64,000 nucleotides of DNA from a virus, in the IMG/VR virus record IMGVR_UViG_3300032050_000072, positions 19,618-83,617 of that record. The stretch is one strand, 5' to 3'. Below the pieces are notes generated by a model. It had not been told where the DNA came from. It worked only from the letters and a program-made list of their open reading frames with translations, and did not search any database. Of this stretch, positions 8,359-16,554 are shown in pieces. Positions within the stretch are counted from its first letter, which is position 1; each line of letters opens with the position of its first letter. The position numbers were made by a program, and so were the translations under genes.

Positions 8359-8517
8359 TTATCGGCGGCTTTCGAGTTCCAGCCGAGCCGCCTCGCGACG
8401 CTCCTCGCGGCTGTCGAGAGCCATCATCGCCCGCAATTGAGCATCGCTCTTTTGGCTCAGCGAGAGTTCAAGGGTTTCTTGAGTGCGATCGCCGAGTGCT
8501 AGGTGTCGTGCGGTCAT
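8359..8517 (-). CDS. Small charged protein, 52 residues
   Basis: The ATG follows AAGGAAACACGACC in the leader of family promoter b. The sequence is a single Glu/Arg-rich amphipathic helix (DSREERREAARLELESRR). Function unknown; the dedicated promoter supports it as real. Confidence 0.7.
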   Translation of the reverse strand: MTARHLALGDRTQETLELSLSQKSDAQLRAMMALDSREERREAARLELESRR

Positions 8518-8564
8518 GGTCGTGTTTCCTTGTGTTCGGTGGTGGTTGTCATCTGACGCTATTA

Positions 8565-8593
8565 AATATATCGTCAAGATAGACCTATGTCAA
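8565..8593 (-). promoter_or_regulatory. Family promoter b (TTGACA-N17-TATATT)
   Basis: The spacer holds TATC-TTGAC-GATA, a perfect inverted repeat reaching into the -10 box. Confidence 0.87.
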
Positions 8594-8641
8594 CAGTCGT
8601 TTTCAAATAAATCCGAAAATTCTCTGATTTCCGATCGCCCA

Positions 8642-8923
8642 CTAGGTCAAGGCTGTGATGTTAATTTCGGTAACTTCGACGCCCAATTCGATGGCACGAG
8701 CGATGCTGGCGGAGATCGCCAAGCGACGGGCCTCCGGGTAGCCACTGGCCGGAACGAACAGCGGCTCGGCTTCGGTGAACAGGTCGCCGTGGTGATCGCC
8801 AACGTAAGCCTCGACCGAAAAGGCGTAGACGCCGTGGCCGCTCGGCTTCTTGCCGTGGGTCGCTTCGTACTCGTCCGTGAAGAAAGCGATGGCAGGCTTG
8901 GCGGTTTTGGTGGTGGCGGCCAT
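8642..8923 (-). CDS. Small protein, 93 residues, unknown function
   Basis: ATG preceded by AAGGAATCGCAATC in the leader of family promoter c. It has an N-terminal Lys/Thr/Ala tail, a central FFTDEYEATHGKKPSGHGVYAF motif region and a C-terminal helix (ARRLAISASIARAIELG). No family recognised. Confidence 0.78.
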   Translation of the reverse strand: MAATTKTAKPAIAFFTDEYEATHGKKPSGHGVYAFSVEAYVGDHHGDLFTEAEPLFVPASGYPEARRLAISASIARAIELGVEVTEINITALT

Positions 8924-8971
8924 GATTGCGATTCCTTGTTTTTGGTGGTGGTTGTCGTTCTGACGATAGTG

Positions 8972-9000
8972 AATATATCGTCAAGATAGACCTATGTCAA
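8972..9000 (-). promoter_or_regulatory. Family promoter c (TTGACA-N17-TATATT)
   Basis: Nearly identical to promoter b, with TATC-TTGAC-GATA in the spacer. Confidence 0.87.
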
Positions 9001-9030
9001 CAACAAAAATATGAAAAATCGAAAAAATCC

Positions 9031-9044
9031 CGCAACAAGTTGCG
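9031..9044. repeat. Inverted repeat copy 5 (3 bases after terL stop)
   Basis: CGCAAC-AA-GTTGCG on the plus strand, starting three bases after the minus-strand stop codon. Confidence 0.95.
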
Positions 9045-9047
9045 TGG

Positions 9048-10565
9048 CTATTTGAGCAAGTCGCTCATTTTCGGCAGGTCGCCAGCGCCAAGCGAAAGAA
9101 CGCCCGGCTCGCGCGTTTCACGGCTCTCAAGATAGGCCCCTGCGTAAGCCACGACATCGACCTGATCGTCATGCGATCCGCGCGGGAATTGCAGCAGTTC
9201 AGCCTCGAAGTCCGACAGCCACGCCGCACCCGATCGGTGGAATACCTTGTGCGATGCGTACCGCGTCAGAACCGCCTCGGATCGCGTGATCTTATCTCTG
9301 GACGCTTTGAGCGCCCGGAACGGCGTGCCGCGAACCTCGCCCGCCTGGATCAAGCCGATACCGGCACCCGTGTCTTCGATCGCCTGGAATGACAACTGCG
9401 GATAGAGCCGCCGCTGGGCAATCATCATCGCATACTGGTCGGGAATCGCCACCCGCTCGCGCCGCATATCGTAGACGAGCAGGTCGTGGTCGGGTGTTCG
9501 TAGAAACGTGCCGACGACCGTGAAGTCGTTTTCCTTGCCGGTCTTCTGGGCCGTGTCGCAGGTCTGGAACCAAGTGCATCGGCTGGCTTCGTATCGCCTT
9601 GAACCGGCATCATCATCGACCACGACGAACTCGACGCCATCGACAAACTCGATTGTGAAGTAGCGGAAGTCCTCCAGCCGGTAGATCGAGCCGGTCAGCG
9701 GGTTTGGTCGCTGCTGCAATTGGCCTGGCGCGTCGAAGCTGAGCCTGATCTTCGACTGATCGACCTTGGCCCTCGGATAAGCCTGCTCCCAGAGTAGTTC
9801 GCCATCGGTCGTGCGCGGATCGGTCCATCCGAGCGATGTCGGCTCCATGCGGTTCGGCTCGAACTCCATAGGCAGAATGATCTTCTCGTAGCCGCCCTGC
9901 CGAATAACGTGACCAGCCAGATCGTCTTCGTGGAGCCGCTGCATGACGATCAACCGCCGCACGCCACGGATTTCACCACGCATCGAGATCGTGCCATCCC
10001 ACCACTCGCGAACTCGCTGCCGCTTGAGCGGCGACCGTGAATCTTCGGCCTTGATCGGATCGTCGCAGATCACAAAGTCGGGATGCTCGCCCGTACCGCG
10101 ACCGCCAATGCTCGTCGCCAATCGCCAGCCGCCATCCGTGTTCTGAAAGCGGGTTTCCTTGTTCTGGTTTCTCAACAGCCGCCCGAACCGTTCACAGTAC
10201 CAGTCGCTCTCGATCACGCTGCGGCAGTTATTCGACGCCTTGGTCGACAAGTCCTGAGCATAGCTCGCCACCAGAAACCTTGCAGACGGCCACCACGTCC
10301 AGACCCAGGCCGGAAACAGAATCGAGCAGAGTAGCGTCTTGGTTGTTCCTGGCGGCTGGTTGATGAGCAGGTTGCCAATCTTGCCGCGAGCCATCGCCTC
10401 CAGGTGATCGCAGATCGCCTCGATGTGCCAATTGTCCATGTAGGTCGAATCTTCGACCTGATTCCAGGCCAACTGCACGAAGTCATAGAAACGACCGCAG
10501 CGACGCCGCGACTCGGCAATGACATCACCACGACCCGGCACAAGCGAGCTACGCATTTTCGCCAC
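9048..10565 (-). CDS. terL: Terminase large subunit
   Basis: DNA-packaging ATPase and nuclease that docks on the portal. 505 residues, usual length. Walker A-like NQPPGTTKT (residues 69-77), Walker B FVICDDP (164-170) and coupling region IVMQRLHEDD (206-215) form the ATPase. The RNase H-like nuclease has D337 in CDTAQ and the acidic HDDQVD near residue 473. The first codon is GTG within the terS stop region; an ATG three codons later is equally possible. terS overlaps it by 17 bases. Confidence 0.95.
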   Translation of the reverse strand: MAKMRSSLVPGRGDVIAESRRRCGRFYDFVQLAWNQVEDSTYMDNWHIEAICDHLEAMARGKIGNLLINQPPGTTKTLLCSILFPAWVWTWWPSARFLVASYAQDLSTKASNNCRSVIESDWYCERFGRLLRNQNKETRFQNTDGGWRLATSIGGRGTGEHPDFVICDDPIKAEDSRSPLKRQRVREWWDGTISMRGEIRGVRRLIVMQRLHEDDLAGHVIRQGGYEKIILPMEFEPNRMEPTSLGWTDPRTTDGELLWEQAYPRAKVDQSKIRLSFDAPGQLQQRPNPLTGSIYRLEDFRYFTIEFVDGVEFVVVDDDAGSRRYEASRCTWFQTCDTAQKTGKENDFTVVGTFLRTPDHDLLVYDMRRERVAIPDQYAMMIAQRRLYPQLSFQAIEDTGAGIGLIQAGEVRGTPFRALKASRDKITRSEAVLTRYASHKVFHRSGAAWLSDFEAELLQFPRGSHDDQVDVVAYAGAYLESRETREPGVLSLGAGDLPKMSDLLK

Positions 10566-11031
10566 CAGCCGTAGGAATCGCTTGCCCGCCGTACTCGCGC
10601 GAGAGCTTGTCGAGCAATGCTAGCTCTTGATTGCTCAGCTTGCTCAAGTCGATCTGTGCCGGTGGCGGCTCGGGCGGCTTCTGCGTGACCTCGACCTTGC
10701 TCTTGCGGCCCCAGCGATCCGGGTGCTTGCGTTCGAGATAGGTCATGCAAGCCTGCCAGCTTTCCTCCATGTGCTGATTGAGCTTGGCGACGACTCGAAC
10801 CTCGGCCTGAGCCTCGGCGTCTTTAACGGCTTGATGAAACTTTCCGTAGACGCTATTCGGCTTTTGCTCGCCGCGCGTCAGCCAGCGGCTTAGCGTTTCA
10901 GCCGGAATCCCGGCGAACTTCGCCGCCACGCAGAGGTAGTTCCCGGCGAGAATAGCCGAGACAATCCTGCTCTGAATCGCTGCTGTGAGTTTCGTCGGCG
11001 CGCCGCCCGGCCCGCCTTTGTAGTTTGCCAT
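10549..11031 (-). CDS. terS: Terminase small subunit-like HTH protein
   Basis: 160 residues, start chosen at the ATG behind GAGGGCATT. The N-terminal half has a helix-turn-helix of the type that recognises phage pac/cos DNA (AAKFAGIPAETLSRWLTRG). A helical region with a conserved MTYLERKHPDRWG segment follows, typical of phage TerS proteins. The Pro-rich linker and C-terminal helix probably contact TerL. Identification rests on the fold pattern and position directly before terL. Confidence 0.85.
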   Translation of the reverse strand: MANYKGGPGGAPTKLTAAIQSRIVSAILAGNYLCVAAKFAGIPAETLSRWLTRGEQKPNSVYGKFHQAVKDAEAQAEVRVVAKLNQHMEESWQACMTYLERKHPDRWGRKSKVEVTQKPPEPPPAQIDLSKLSNQELALLDKLSREYGGQAIPTAGGENA

Positions 11032-11076
11032 AATGCCCTCTTTGATTGTGCTGCCACGCACGAATACAACAGCTAT

Positions 11077-11748
11077 CTAGCCTTCGATCAGCCAGCCAGC
11101 GAAATCGCCAAACCTGAAAACCTCAACGGCGTGCTCGCCGAGAACCTTCGGGTCAATTGGCCTCTGGACGCCAATGAGTGAAATCTCTTTTGCGAGAACC
11201 TCATTGGCTGGAACACCTGATGCGATCTTGCCAGCCAGCGTAAGCCTAGAAAGAACCAGCGACGGATAGCCGCCAGTTGGGTTGCAGCGATCAAATACCA
11301 CGATCACGCCGCCCTTTCGGCAGCGGCATCGCAGCTTGTCCATGAGATCGCGACGCTTGTCGACCGGCACGAACATCAGCGACAGGAATAAGATCGCGAC
11401 ATCAAACGACTGATAATCAAACTTCTCGGCCTGGGCACAAACAAACTCGCCTGGGCCCTCGTATTTAGCCCGCATCGCCTCCGAGTTGTCTACGCCAACC
11501 AGCTTAGCGCCGCGGTCTTCGAGAGTGCCAGCGATCGCCTTGCCGATATTGCCGGTCGAGCAACCGATGTCGTAGACCAAGCCGCCGTCAGGGATATAGT
11601 GCCTTGCCACATGCGACACGACTCCGGTCGTCAAGTCATACCACGGCAACTGCTCGCGAACATGCCTGTCGAACCCGCTAGCGATATCTGCTGTCTTGAA
11701 TGTCCAGTTCCTTGGAATATCGAACCCGACTGCCCCTGCGGTTTCCAT
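11077..11748 (-). CDS. CmoA-like SAM methyltransferase / candidate carboxy-SAM synthase
   Basis: 223 residues from the ATG behind GGAGGACTGAC. The N-terminal segment WTF...FDRHVREQLPWYD, the SAM loop VYDIGCSTG (residues 58-66), VGVDNSEAM (84-92) and the later LFLSLMFVP...KGGVIVVFDR follow the order and wording of CmoA. CmoA makes carboxy-SAM from SAM and prephenate for tRNA wobble uridine modification. No CmoB partner is visible here. Instead it is coupled to an amidotransferase and a cytosine DNA methyltransferase, so a role in DNA modification is inferred. An ordinary methyltransferase is the alternative; the carboxylate-binding residues cannot be confirmed by eye. Confidence 0.75.
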   Translation of the reverse strand: METAGAVGFDIPRNWTFKTADIASGFDRHVREQLPWYDLTTGVVSHVARHYIPDGGLVYDIGCSTGNIGKAIAGTLEDRGAKLVGVDNSEAMRAKYEGPGEFVCAQAEKFDYQSFDVAILFLSLMFVPVDKRRDLMDKLRCRCRKGGVIVVFDRCNPTGGYPSLVLSRLTLAGKIASGVPANEVLAKEISLIGVQRPIDPKVLGEHAVEVFRFGDFAGWLIEG

Positions 11749-11749
11749 G

Positions 11750-13117
11750 TCAGTCCTCCGGTAAGTAGCCAAACCTCTTGCGAAGCTCGGAGTTATAGAA
11801 TTTCGTCGGTGAAGCAATTCGCCTTGCGATCTCGTCGGCGACGCCACTGGCTCCTTGAAATGTGTCTTTTGGTCGATTGATGATCCACTTCGGCAAGATC
11901 GACTCTGCCGCCAGCTTGAGCAGTTTCTTGCCAGGAGGCGACTCCGACTTGGTTAATTGCACAGCCGACTCAACAAGCCTCTGCTCCATGAACGGCAGCC
12001 TGCACTCGACTCCGCCAGCCATGAACGCCTTATTGCACCTGACGAAGTTTCCGCGAGACATTTTGGCTAACTGCTCAAGCCTAAGCCGGATCACGCCGTC
12101 GTCGGTTTCGCGGCTGGCTTGGATGCAGAAGTTTCCGTATCCGCCAAACAACTCATCGGCGGCCTCGCCTGACAGGCAAGCCTTAAACCCCTCTGCTGCA
12201 ATCCTTTTCGCAAGCGGAACGCACAGCACGGCGATCTCTATCTGAGCCTTGGATGGAATCTCGATCGACTCCATCGCTTCGGCAATCCCGCGATCAGTTA
12301 TTCCGACAGGAACTTCAAACAGCTTTACCCCAAGGTCACTACACAAGCGTCTAGCACACAGCAAGTCATTAGAACGCTGATCGAAGCTCGCCGTAAAGGC
12401 TACGACCTCGCGACCAGTTTCAACAGCAAGGCCAAGGATTATGCTGCTATCAAGGCCGCCTGAAATTAAGCAGCAGACGGGAGCGTCGGCGCTAAGTCTC
12501 TTTGCAACACCGTCGCGAAGACGACCAAGCACATCGCCATGAGTACACCGTTCCACGCTGGGCATTGAGTACCACTTGCGCCACTCGCCTGTCGTTAAAT
12601 TGAAAGCGAATCCTGCTGGAACAGATATCGCCTTGACGCCAGCCGGAAACGCCTTTCTTTCCGATGCCCACAGATACCCACCGTTATGCTTTGCCACATA
12701 AACTGGAACCTTGCCGAACGAATCTCGCACTAGCCAGCTATCGCCTTTAGATGGAGTCCACGCGAACGCAAACATGCCGTCGAGCATCGGCAAGCAATCC
12801 ATGCCGTGCCTACCGAGCATTGCCGCCAAGACTTCCGTGTCCCCTGTTGTCGCAAACTTCTCACCAGATTCGGCTAGCATCAGCTTTAGCTCGCGGTGAT
12901 TCCAGATTTCGCCATTGAACGTCAGCGTCGACCCATTTCGCACGAACGGCTGAGACGAAAGCTCGGATAGATCAACCAGCGACAGCCGGACATGGCCATG
13001 CACGAAACCGCCATGATTCCTGACGCCGATCCCATCTGGTCCGCGATGCTTGATTTTCTCAAGCATTAAATGCACAGACGACTCAAGCCCGTTCGTCGCG
13101 CCAGCAATTCCGCACAC
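11750..13117 (-). CDS. Asparagine synthetase-like glutamine amidotransferase
   Basis: 455 residues. The GTG start is fixed by chemistry: it puts Cys at position 2 (MCGIAG), the glutaminase nucleophile. Class II glutaminase motifs are HRGPDG (24-29), FNGEIWN (67-73) and TGDTEV (91-96). The ATP pyrophosphatase half has the PP-loop SGGLDSS (219-225) and SGEAADELFGGY. It should transfer ammonia from glutamine to an adenylated carboxylate. Free aspartate is the family substrate. The position between a CmoA-like enzyme and a C5 methyltransferase suggests a carboxylated base instead (inference). Both active sites look intact. Confidence 0.88.
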   Translation of the reverse strand: MCGIAGATNGLESSVHLMLEKIKHRGPDGIGVRNHGGFVHGHVRLSLVDLSELSSQPFVRNGSTLTFNGEIWNHRELKLMLAESGEKFATTGDTEVLAAMLGRHGMDCLPMLDGMFAFAWTPSKGDSWLVRDSFGKVPVYVAKHNGGYLWASERKAFPAGVKAISVPAGFAFNLTTGEWRKWYSMPSVERCTHGDVLGRLRDGVAKRLSADAPVCCLISGGLDSSIILGLAVETGREVVAFTASFDQRSNDLLCARRLCSDLGVKLFEVPVGITDRGIAEAMESIEIPSKAQIEIAVLCVPLAKRIAAEGFKACLSGEAADELFGGYGNFCIQASRETDDGVIRLRLEQLAKMSRGNFVRCNKAFMAGGVECRLPFMEQRLVESAVQLTKSESPPGKKLLKLAAESILPKWIINRPKDTFQGASGVADEIARRIASPTKFYNSELRKRFGYLPED

Positions 13118-13121
13118 AAAC

Positions 13122-14438
13122 CTACCCCTGTTTGATCTTCGACAAAATCTGATCTCGAATCGCCGCTGCCACATGCGACATCATTACCGGAGGCACGGCA
13201 CGCCCGAGCCGCTCCCATTGCTGGGCGTAGCTACCAGCTAGAATGAAGTCATCTGGAAATCCGCAGATGCGACGAAGCTCTGCAATCGAGAACTTGCGAC
13301 GCTCGGTTGGATGTGTCACGCCAGCAATTGAACCAGCGCCGCCAGCGGCAGTAATTGTTGGGCATGGTCCGTCTTGATCTGGCCGAACAAGCTGAAAGTA
13401 TTTTTCAGACTGACCTCCAGGGCCGATATTGTCCCACTCCTTGCCGATCGCGAAGCGACTGATATCAGCTTCCTTCTCAATGAAAAGCTGAGGCTTCGTG
13501 GTGACGCATGGCGACGGACGATCAGTGACTTCGCCGTGGCTAAAGCTAGGGTCGGGCGATCCGGTGTCGTGAACCGCCTTCAACTTAAATCCAGCGGTGG
13601 CCTCAACGACAGTTTGATGCTTGCCTTTTCCATTCATGCCGTGAGCCATAACGGTTGGCGAAGGATCGTCGGCGCTGTGCTGACTGACACCAAAGCCGGA
13701 CCTCGCACCAGTGTCGGGGTTGATGCCGGACTCGACGCTATTGATCCACGGAAGCGCGTCGCGAATCGAATAGCGATATGGCAACGGCTTCGGGTGAACC
13801 GGGTCAAGTCCGAGGTCGTTTCTAACGCCGACGAAGATCGTCCGCTGCCTCGCCTGCGGAACCCCGAGCCACTGTGCGTCAAGCACCTTGCACGACACGC
13901 GATAGCCGCACGACTTGAGCTTGGCGAGGATTTCTAGAAAGTACCCCTTGGCCGTGCCTTTGACCAATCCAGATACATTTTCAGCCACAAACGTCTTTGG
14001 CTGCAAGCCTTCGAGTAGCCGGGCGAACTCAAAGAACAGGTCGTCGGTTCGCTGCGCCTTGTCGCTATACTTCTTGACCTTGCCCCAGCCCTTTTCTCGC
14101 TTGCCAGCCGTCGAGAAAGACGCGCATGGCGGCGAACCGTCGAGCAGATCAAGTTCGCCTTGCCGGAGCCCTGTGGCATCAAGGATTTCACTGGCCTTGA
14201 CGAGCCTTATATCACGACCATCAAGAATCGTCGTTGCCGACTTATTGGCGGCATAGCTTTCACGCGCTGAGTCGATAAACTCAGAAGCCCAGACCACCTT
14301 GAACCCAGCCATGCGGTAGCCCAGTGAAGACCCGCCGCAGCCAGAGAATGTAGAAGCAACCTTAAAGCCATTCCAAGGCAGGCCAGCGATTTCAGCCATC
14401 GAAGGCACACGGTACGGTGGCTTGTTATCACTTGCCAT
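13122..14438 (-). CDS. DNA C5-cytosine methyltransferase with Arg in motif X
   Basis: 438 residues from the second ATG, eight bases after GGAG. All hallmark motifs are present: I FSGCGG (31-36), IV with catalytic PPC (103-105), VI ENV (153-155), VIII QARQR (195-199), IX RRICGFPDDF, and X. Motif X reads GRAVPP (412-417), where the family almost always has GN(S/A)V, so the SAM-pocket Asn is Arg413. A long recognition region lies between VIII and IX. The downstream genes encode a Cys2 amidotransferase and a CmoA-like enzyme; a ParB-like protein gene lies just upstream. Confidence 0.95.
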   Translation of the reverse strand: MASDNKPPYRVPSMAEIAGLPWNGFKVASTFSGCGGSSLGYRMAGFKVVWASEFIDSARESYAANKSATTILDGRDIRLVKASEILDATGLRQGELDLLDGSPPCASFSTAGKREKGWGKVKKYSDKAQRTDDLFFEFARLLEGLQPKTFVAENVSGLVKGTAKGYFLEILAKLKSCGYRVSCKVLDAQWLGVPQARQRTIFVGVRNDLGLDPVHPKPLPYRYSIRDALPWINSVESGINPDTGARSGFGVSQHSADDPSPTVMAHGMNGKGKHQTVVEATAGFKLKAVHDTGSPDPSFSHGEVTDRPSPCVTTKPQLFIEKEADISRFAIGKEWDNIGPGGQSEKYFQLVRPDQDGPCPTITAAGGAGSIAGVTHPTERRKFSIAELRRICGFPDDFILAGSYAQQWERLGRAVPPVMMSHVAAAIRDQILSKIKQG

Positions 14439-14468
14439 TTTCATTGCTCCATCAAATCAATGTATTGC

Positions 14469-14999
14469 TCAACTAGACTTTCCACTCCACGAGTAGCCGC
14501 ACTTCGGGCAGCGATGGTCTGTGTTGATCGACTCGTCGACCTCTGGAAAATCAACAGGCGACTCGCTGAGTGGCTCCATTGCTGGAATGGCACCGGCCTT
14601 CTCGGCCAAGCTCGTCACGAGTTGCTGCAAACTCTCGTCACTAAACTGGACACTATCGAGCAACTGGGTCAAAGCACCGGCGTCGGAATCGGCCATCGCG
14701 CCAATTGGGTCCATCGTGGCCAGCAGTTTGTTGGCCTCAAATTCGTCGACATCGAGAATCAAAACAGGCACAAGCTCGTCGGCCCTCGACATGACATCGG
14801 CACGCAGGTGTCCGTCAATAATTTCAAGACGACCATCAATCTCACGGGCAATGACGGCGGAAGCCATTCCGATTTCGCCAATCGCGGCAACCAATGCTTC
14901 GCGCTGCCTGATTCCGTGCCTGCGCCAGTTCTTGTCATTTTCGACAAGATCACAAGCTGGAACCATCCTGAGTTCTTTGACTCGATTTTTAATCGACAT
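14469..14999 (-). CDS. ParB/sulfiredoxin-like domain protein with C-terminal zinc-knuckle-like motif
   Basis: 176 residues; GGAG of the RBS overlaps the upstream stop. The N-terminal third has the ParB N-domain pattern (NDKNWRRHG, then EIIDGHLRADVM). Such stand-alone domains often sit beside phage DNA methyltransferase genes, where their role is unclear. The C-terminus HRCPKCGYSW offers one CxxC. There is no HTH, so it is unlikely to be a centromere-binding ParB. Confidence 0.8.
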   Translation of the reverse strand: MSIKNRVKELRMVPACDLVENDKNWRRHGIRQREALVAAIGEIGMASAVIAREIDGRLEIIDGHLRADVMSRADELVPVLILDVDEFEANKLLATMDPIGAMADSDAGALTQLLDSVQFSDESLQQLVTSLAEKAGAIPAMEPLSESPVDFPEVDESINTDHRCPKCGYSWSGKSS

Positions 15000-15002
15000 A
15001 GG

Positions 15003-15281
15003 CTACTCCGGTTTCTTCGGCTGATACCCGCAGCGGATCGCCGCATCGCGCAGCGCCCAGCGGATCGTCTCAGCGTCGTGAACGAATCCCATGAAACTTT
15101 TTATCTGCTCGATCTGCTCGAACGTGTCCTTGGTGACACGGACATTGACCTGCGTAAGATAGTTGCCAACCGGAGGTCGGCCCATTGGTTTCTTCTCGCG
15201 GGCAGCTTTCGGTGCAACGTCGGACTTGGCAGCACGCTTTGGCATGGCGGTTTTCCTCTTGATTGTGTTTTGATTCACCAT
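15003..15281 (-). CDS. Ribbon-helix-helix DNA-binding protein
   Basis: 92 residues from the ATG behind GGAGGCCGGTTCA. A basic N-terminal tail (about 40 residues) precedes the RHH core: strand TQVNVRVTKD, helix TFEQIEQIKSFMGF, helix DAETIRWALRDAAIR. RHH dimers bind short inverted repeats through the strand. The leader of this gene carries TATC-TTTAT-GATA and further GATAGAC boxes like those in the family promoters, so it is my candidate repressor of that regulon (inference). Confidence 0.82.
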   Translation of the reverse strand: MVNQNTIKRKTAMPKRAAKSDVAPKAAREKKPMGRPPVGNYLTQVNVRVTKDTFEQIEQIKSFMGFVHDAETIRWALRDAAIRCGYQPKKPE

Positions 15282-15375
15282 TGAACCGGCCTCCAAATCT
15301 TACGTGCAAACTGCTAGCAAAGCAATGTCATTTTGTCTATCTCGCCATTTCCTCCTAGATAGACCTCATTTAGTC

Positions 15376-15388
15376 TATCATAAAGATA
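15376..15388. promoter_or_regulatory. Candidate operator (TATC-N5-GATA) upstream of the RHH gene
   Basis: A perfect inverted repeat, TATC-ATAAA-GATA on the plus strand. Two further GATAGAC/GTCTATC boxes lie within 50 bases on the gene side. A weak promoter (TTGCAT, 16 bp, TAGACT on the minus strand) overlaps it. Confidence 0.5.
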
Positions 15389-15400
15389 TTTCGATGCAAG

Positions 15401-15946
15401 TCAGACCACGCCGGTTTTGATCCCATCGCGGAATTTATTGATTCGATCCACCAGCGACGGCAGGCCGATCAGGTAGCTGCCGAGCCGAATGATCTCACGA
15501 TTCGGCGAGTGCTCGTGCGGGCTCAGTAGCTTCATCGCCTCGTCGACCCCGTAGCGGATGGCCGCGATCACGACCGCCAGCGCCGAACTCCGGCTAATCC
15601 CCATGTGGCAGCAGACCAGCAATCGCCTGCGACCATCAGACCACTTGAGCGCGTGCTGCACTTGCTCCACGCGCGGAGCCCTCCAGTCGGCTTCGTCGCG
15701 TGAGACATCATCCATCGGCAGCCTGAGCGTCAGGCCATCGTTGCCGAAGACCGCAGCCGACAACTGCTTGACGAGTTGCCGCGTCTCTTCGCACGGTCGA
15801 TCTGGATGGTGCATCGCCGTATCGTGACAGGCGATCGCGTCCCACGGGCCTTGCTGGCGGAAATCGTGACCCTCCAGTCCAGTCAGCGCCCGAGCGGCCA
15901 CGGACATCGGCATGATTCTGATCTCGCTGCCGTCGTCGAAGATCAT
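15401..15946 (-). CDS. Dual-specificity (tyrosine) phosphatase-like protein
   Basis: 181 residues. The signature CX5R is VCCHMGISRSSA near residue 112-123, with a preceding strand RRLLV and the following long helix, as in DSP/PTP phosphatases. The candidate general-acid Asp would lie in the LPMDDVSRDEADW region. The start overlaps the upstream stop (ATGA). It could remove phosphates from proteins or nucleotides; the substrate is unknown. Confidence 0.8.
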   Translation of the reverse strand: MIFDDGSEIRIMPMSVAARALTGLEGHDFRQQGPWDAIACHDTAMHHPDRPCEETRQLVKQLSAAVFGNDGLTLRLPMDDVSRDEADWRAPRVEQVQHALKWSDGRRRLLVCCHMGISRSSALAVVIAAIRYGVDEAMKLLSPHEHSPNREIIRLGSYLIGLPSLVDRINKFRDGIKTGVV

Positions 15947-16554
15947 ACTCGCACCGCGACTTTCTTGCGACCACGCAACTTGTTGCGGGCAGTTTTCTTG
16001 CGAACCACGACAACCTTCCGCTTGGCGTTGAGCTTTACGCTGACCTCGCGGTGAACGCCTGACGACGGCTTGAAGTTGCCGTTATTGGCAATGATGTTTC
16101 GCAGGATCGCCGCCATGACCTGACGATCTCTGTCGTCTCGATCCCAACCGTCGCGGTCGCTGACGATCTCATTCCACGGCTCAAAATCGCTCGCCGAAGT
16201 CATGTGGAATCGCTCGTAGACATCCTCGATTTCAAGCAGCAAGCTACGATTGAAAACGTCTGCGAGTTTGTCTCTGACTTCAAATCCGCATGACGGAGCG
16301 ACTTTGCCATCTGGGTAATTGATCCAGCCGGTGTCGAATCTTCGCAATCGACCAACCAGCAGCGACCCGATCGCGCAGACCTCGCAGCCATTCAGGTCGC
16401 GTTTACTGCGGACCTCGGAGCCGTTGTCAAACGAGCCGCAAACGTAGACATGCGCTGGCTCGATTTTTCCATGCTCCAACTGCCACAGTGCGTCAGCGGC
16501 AATGTCGACAGCCATACGGTTCTTGCCTTTACGGCACTTGAATACTCGCTTCAT
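15943..16554 (-). CDS. Phage protein of unknown function with basic C-terminal tail
   Basis: 203 residues, RBS AGGAGG. The N-terminus MKRVFKCRKGKNRMAVDIAA is basic with one Cys; further Cys pairs (CGSF, CEVC) could bind metal. The C-terminal 30 residues are strongly basic (KRKVVVVRKK, then ARNKLRGRKK), part of which is encoded by an inverted-repeat copy. It may bind nucleic acid. Coupled by ATGA to the phosphatase gene. Confidence 0.82.
   Translation of the reverse strand: MKRVFKCRKGKNRMAVDIAADALWQLEHGKIEPAHVYVCGSFDNGSEVRSKRDLNGCEVCAIGSLLVGRLRRFDTGWINYPDGKVAPSCGFEVRDKLADVFNRSLLLEIEDVYERFHMTSASDFEPWNEIVSDRDGWDRDDRDRQVMAAILRNIIANNGNFKPSSGVHREVSVKLNAKRKVVVVRKKTARNKLRGRKKVAVRV
15974..15987. repeat. 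Inverted repeat copy 6 (inside gene, 3' end)
   Basis: Translated as RNKLR in the basic tail. Confidence 0.95.
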
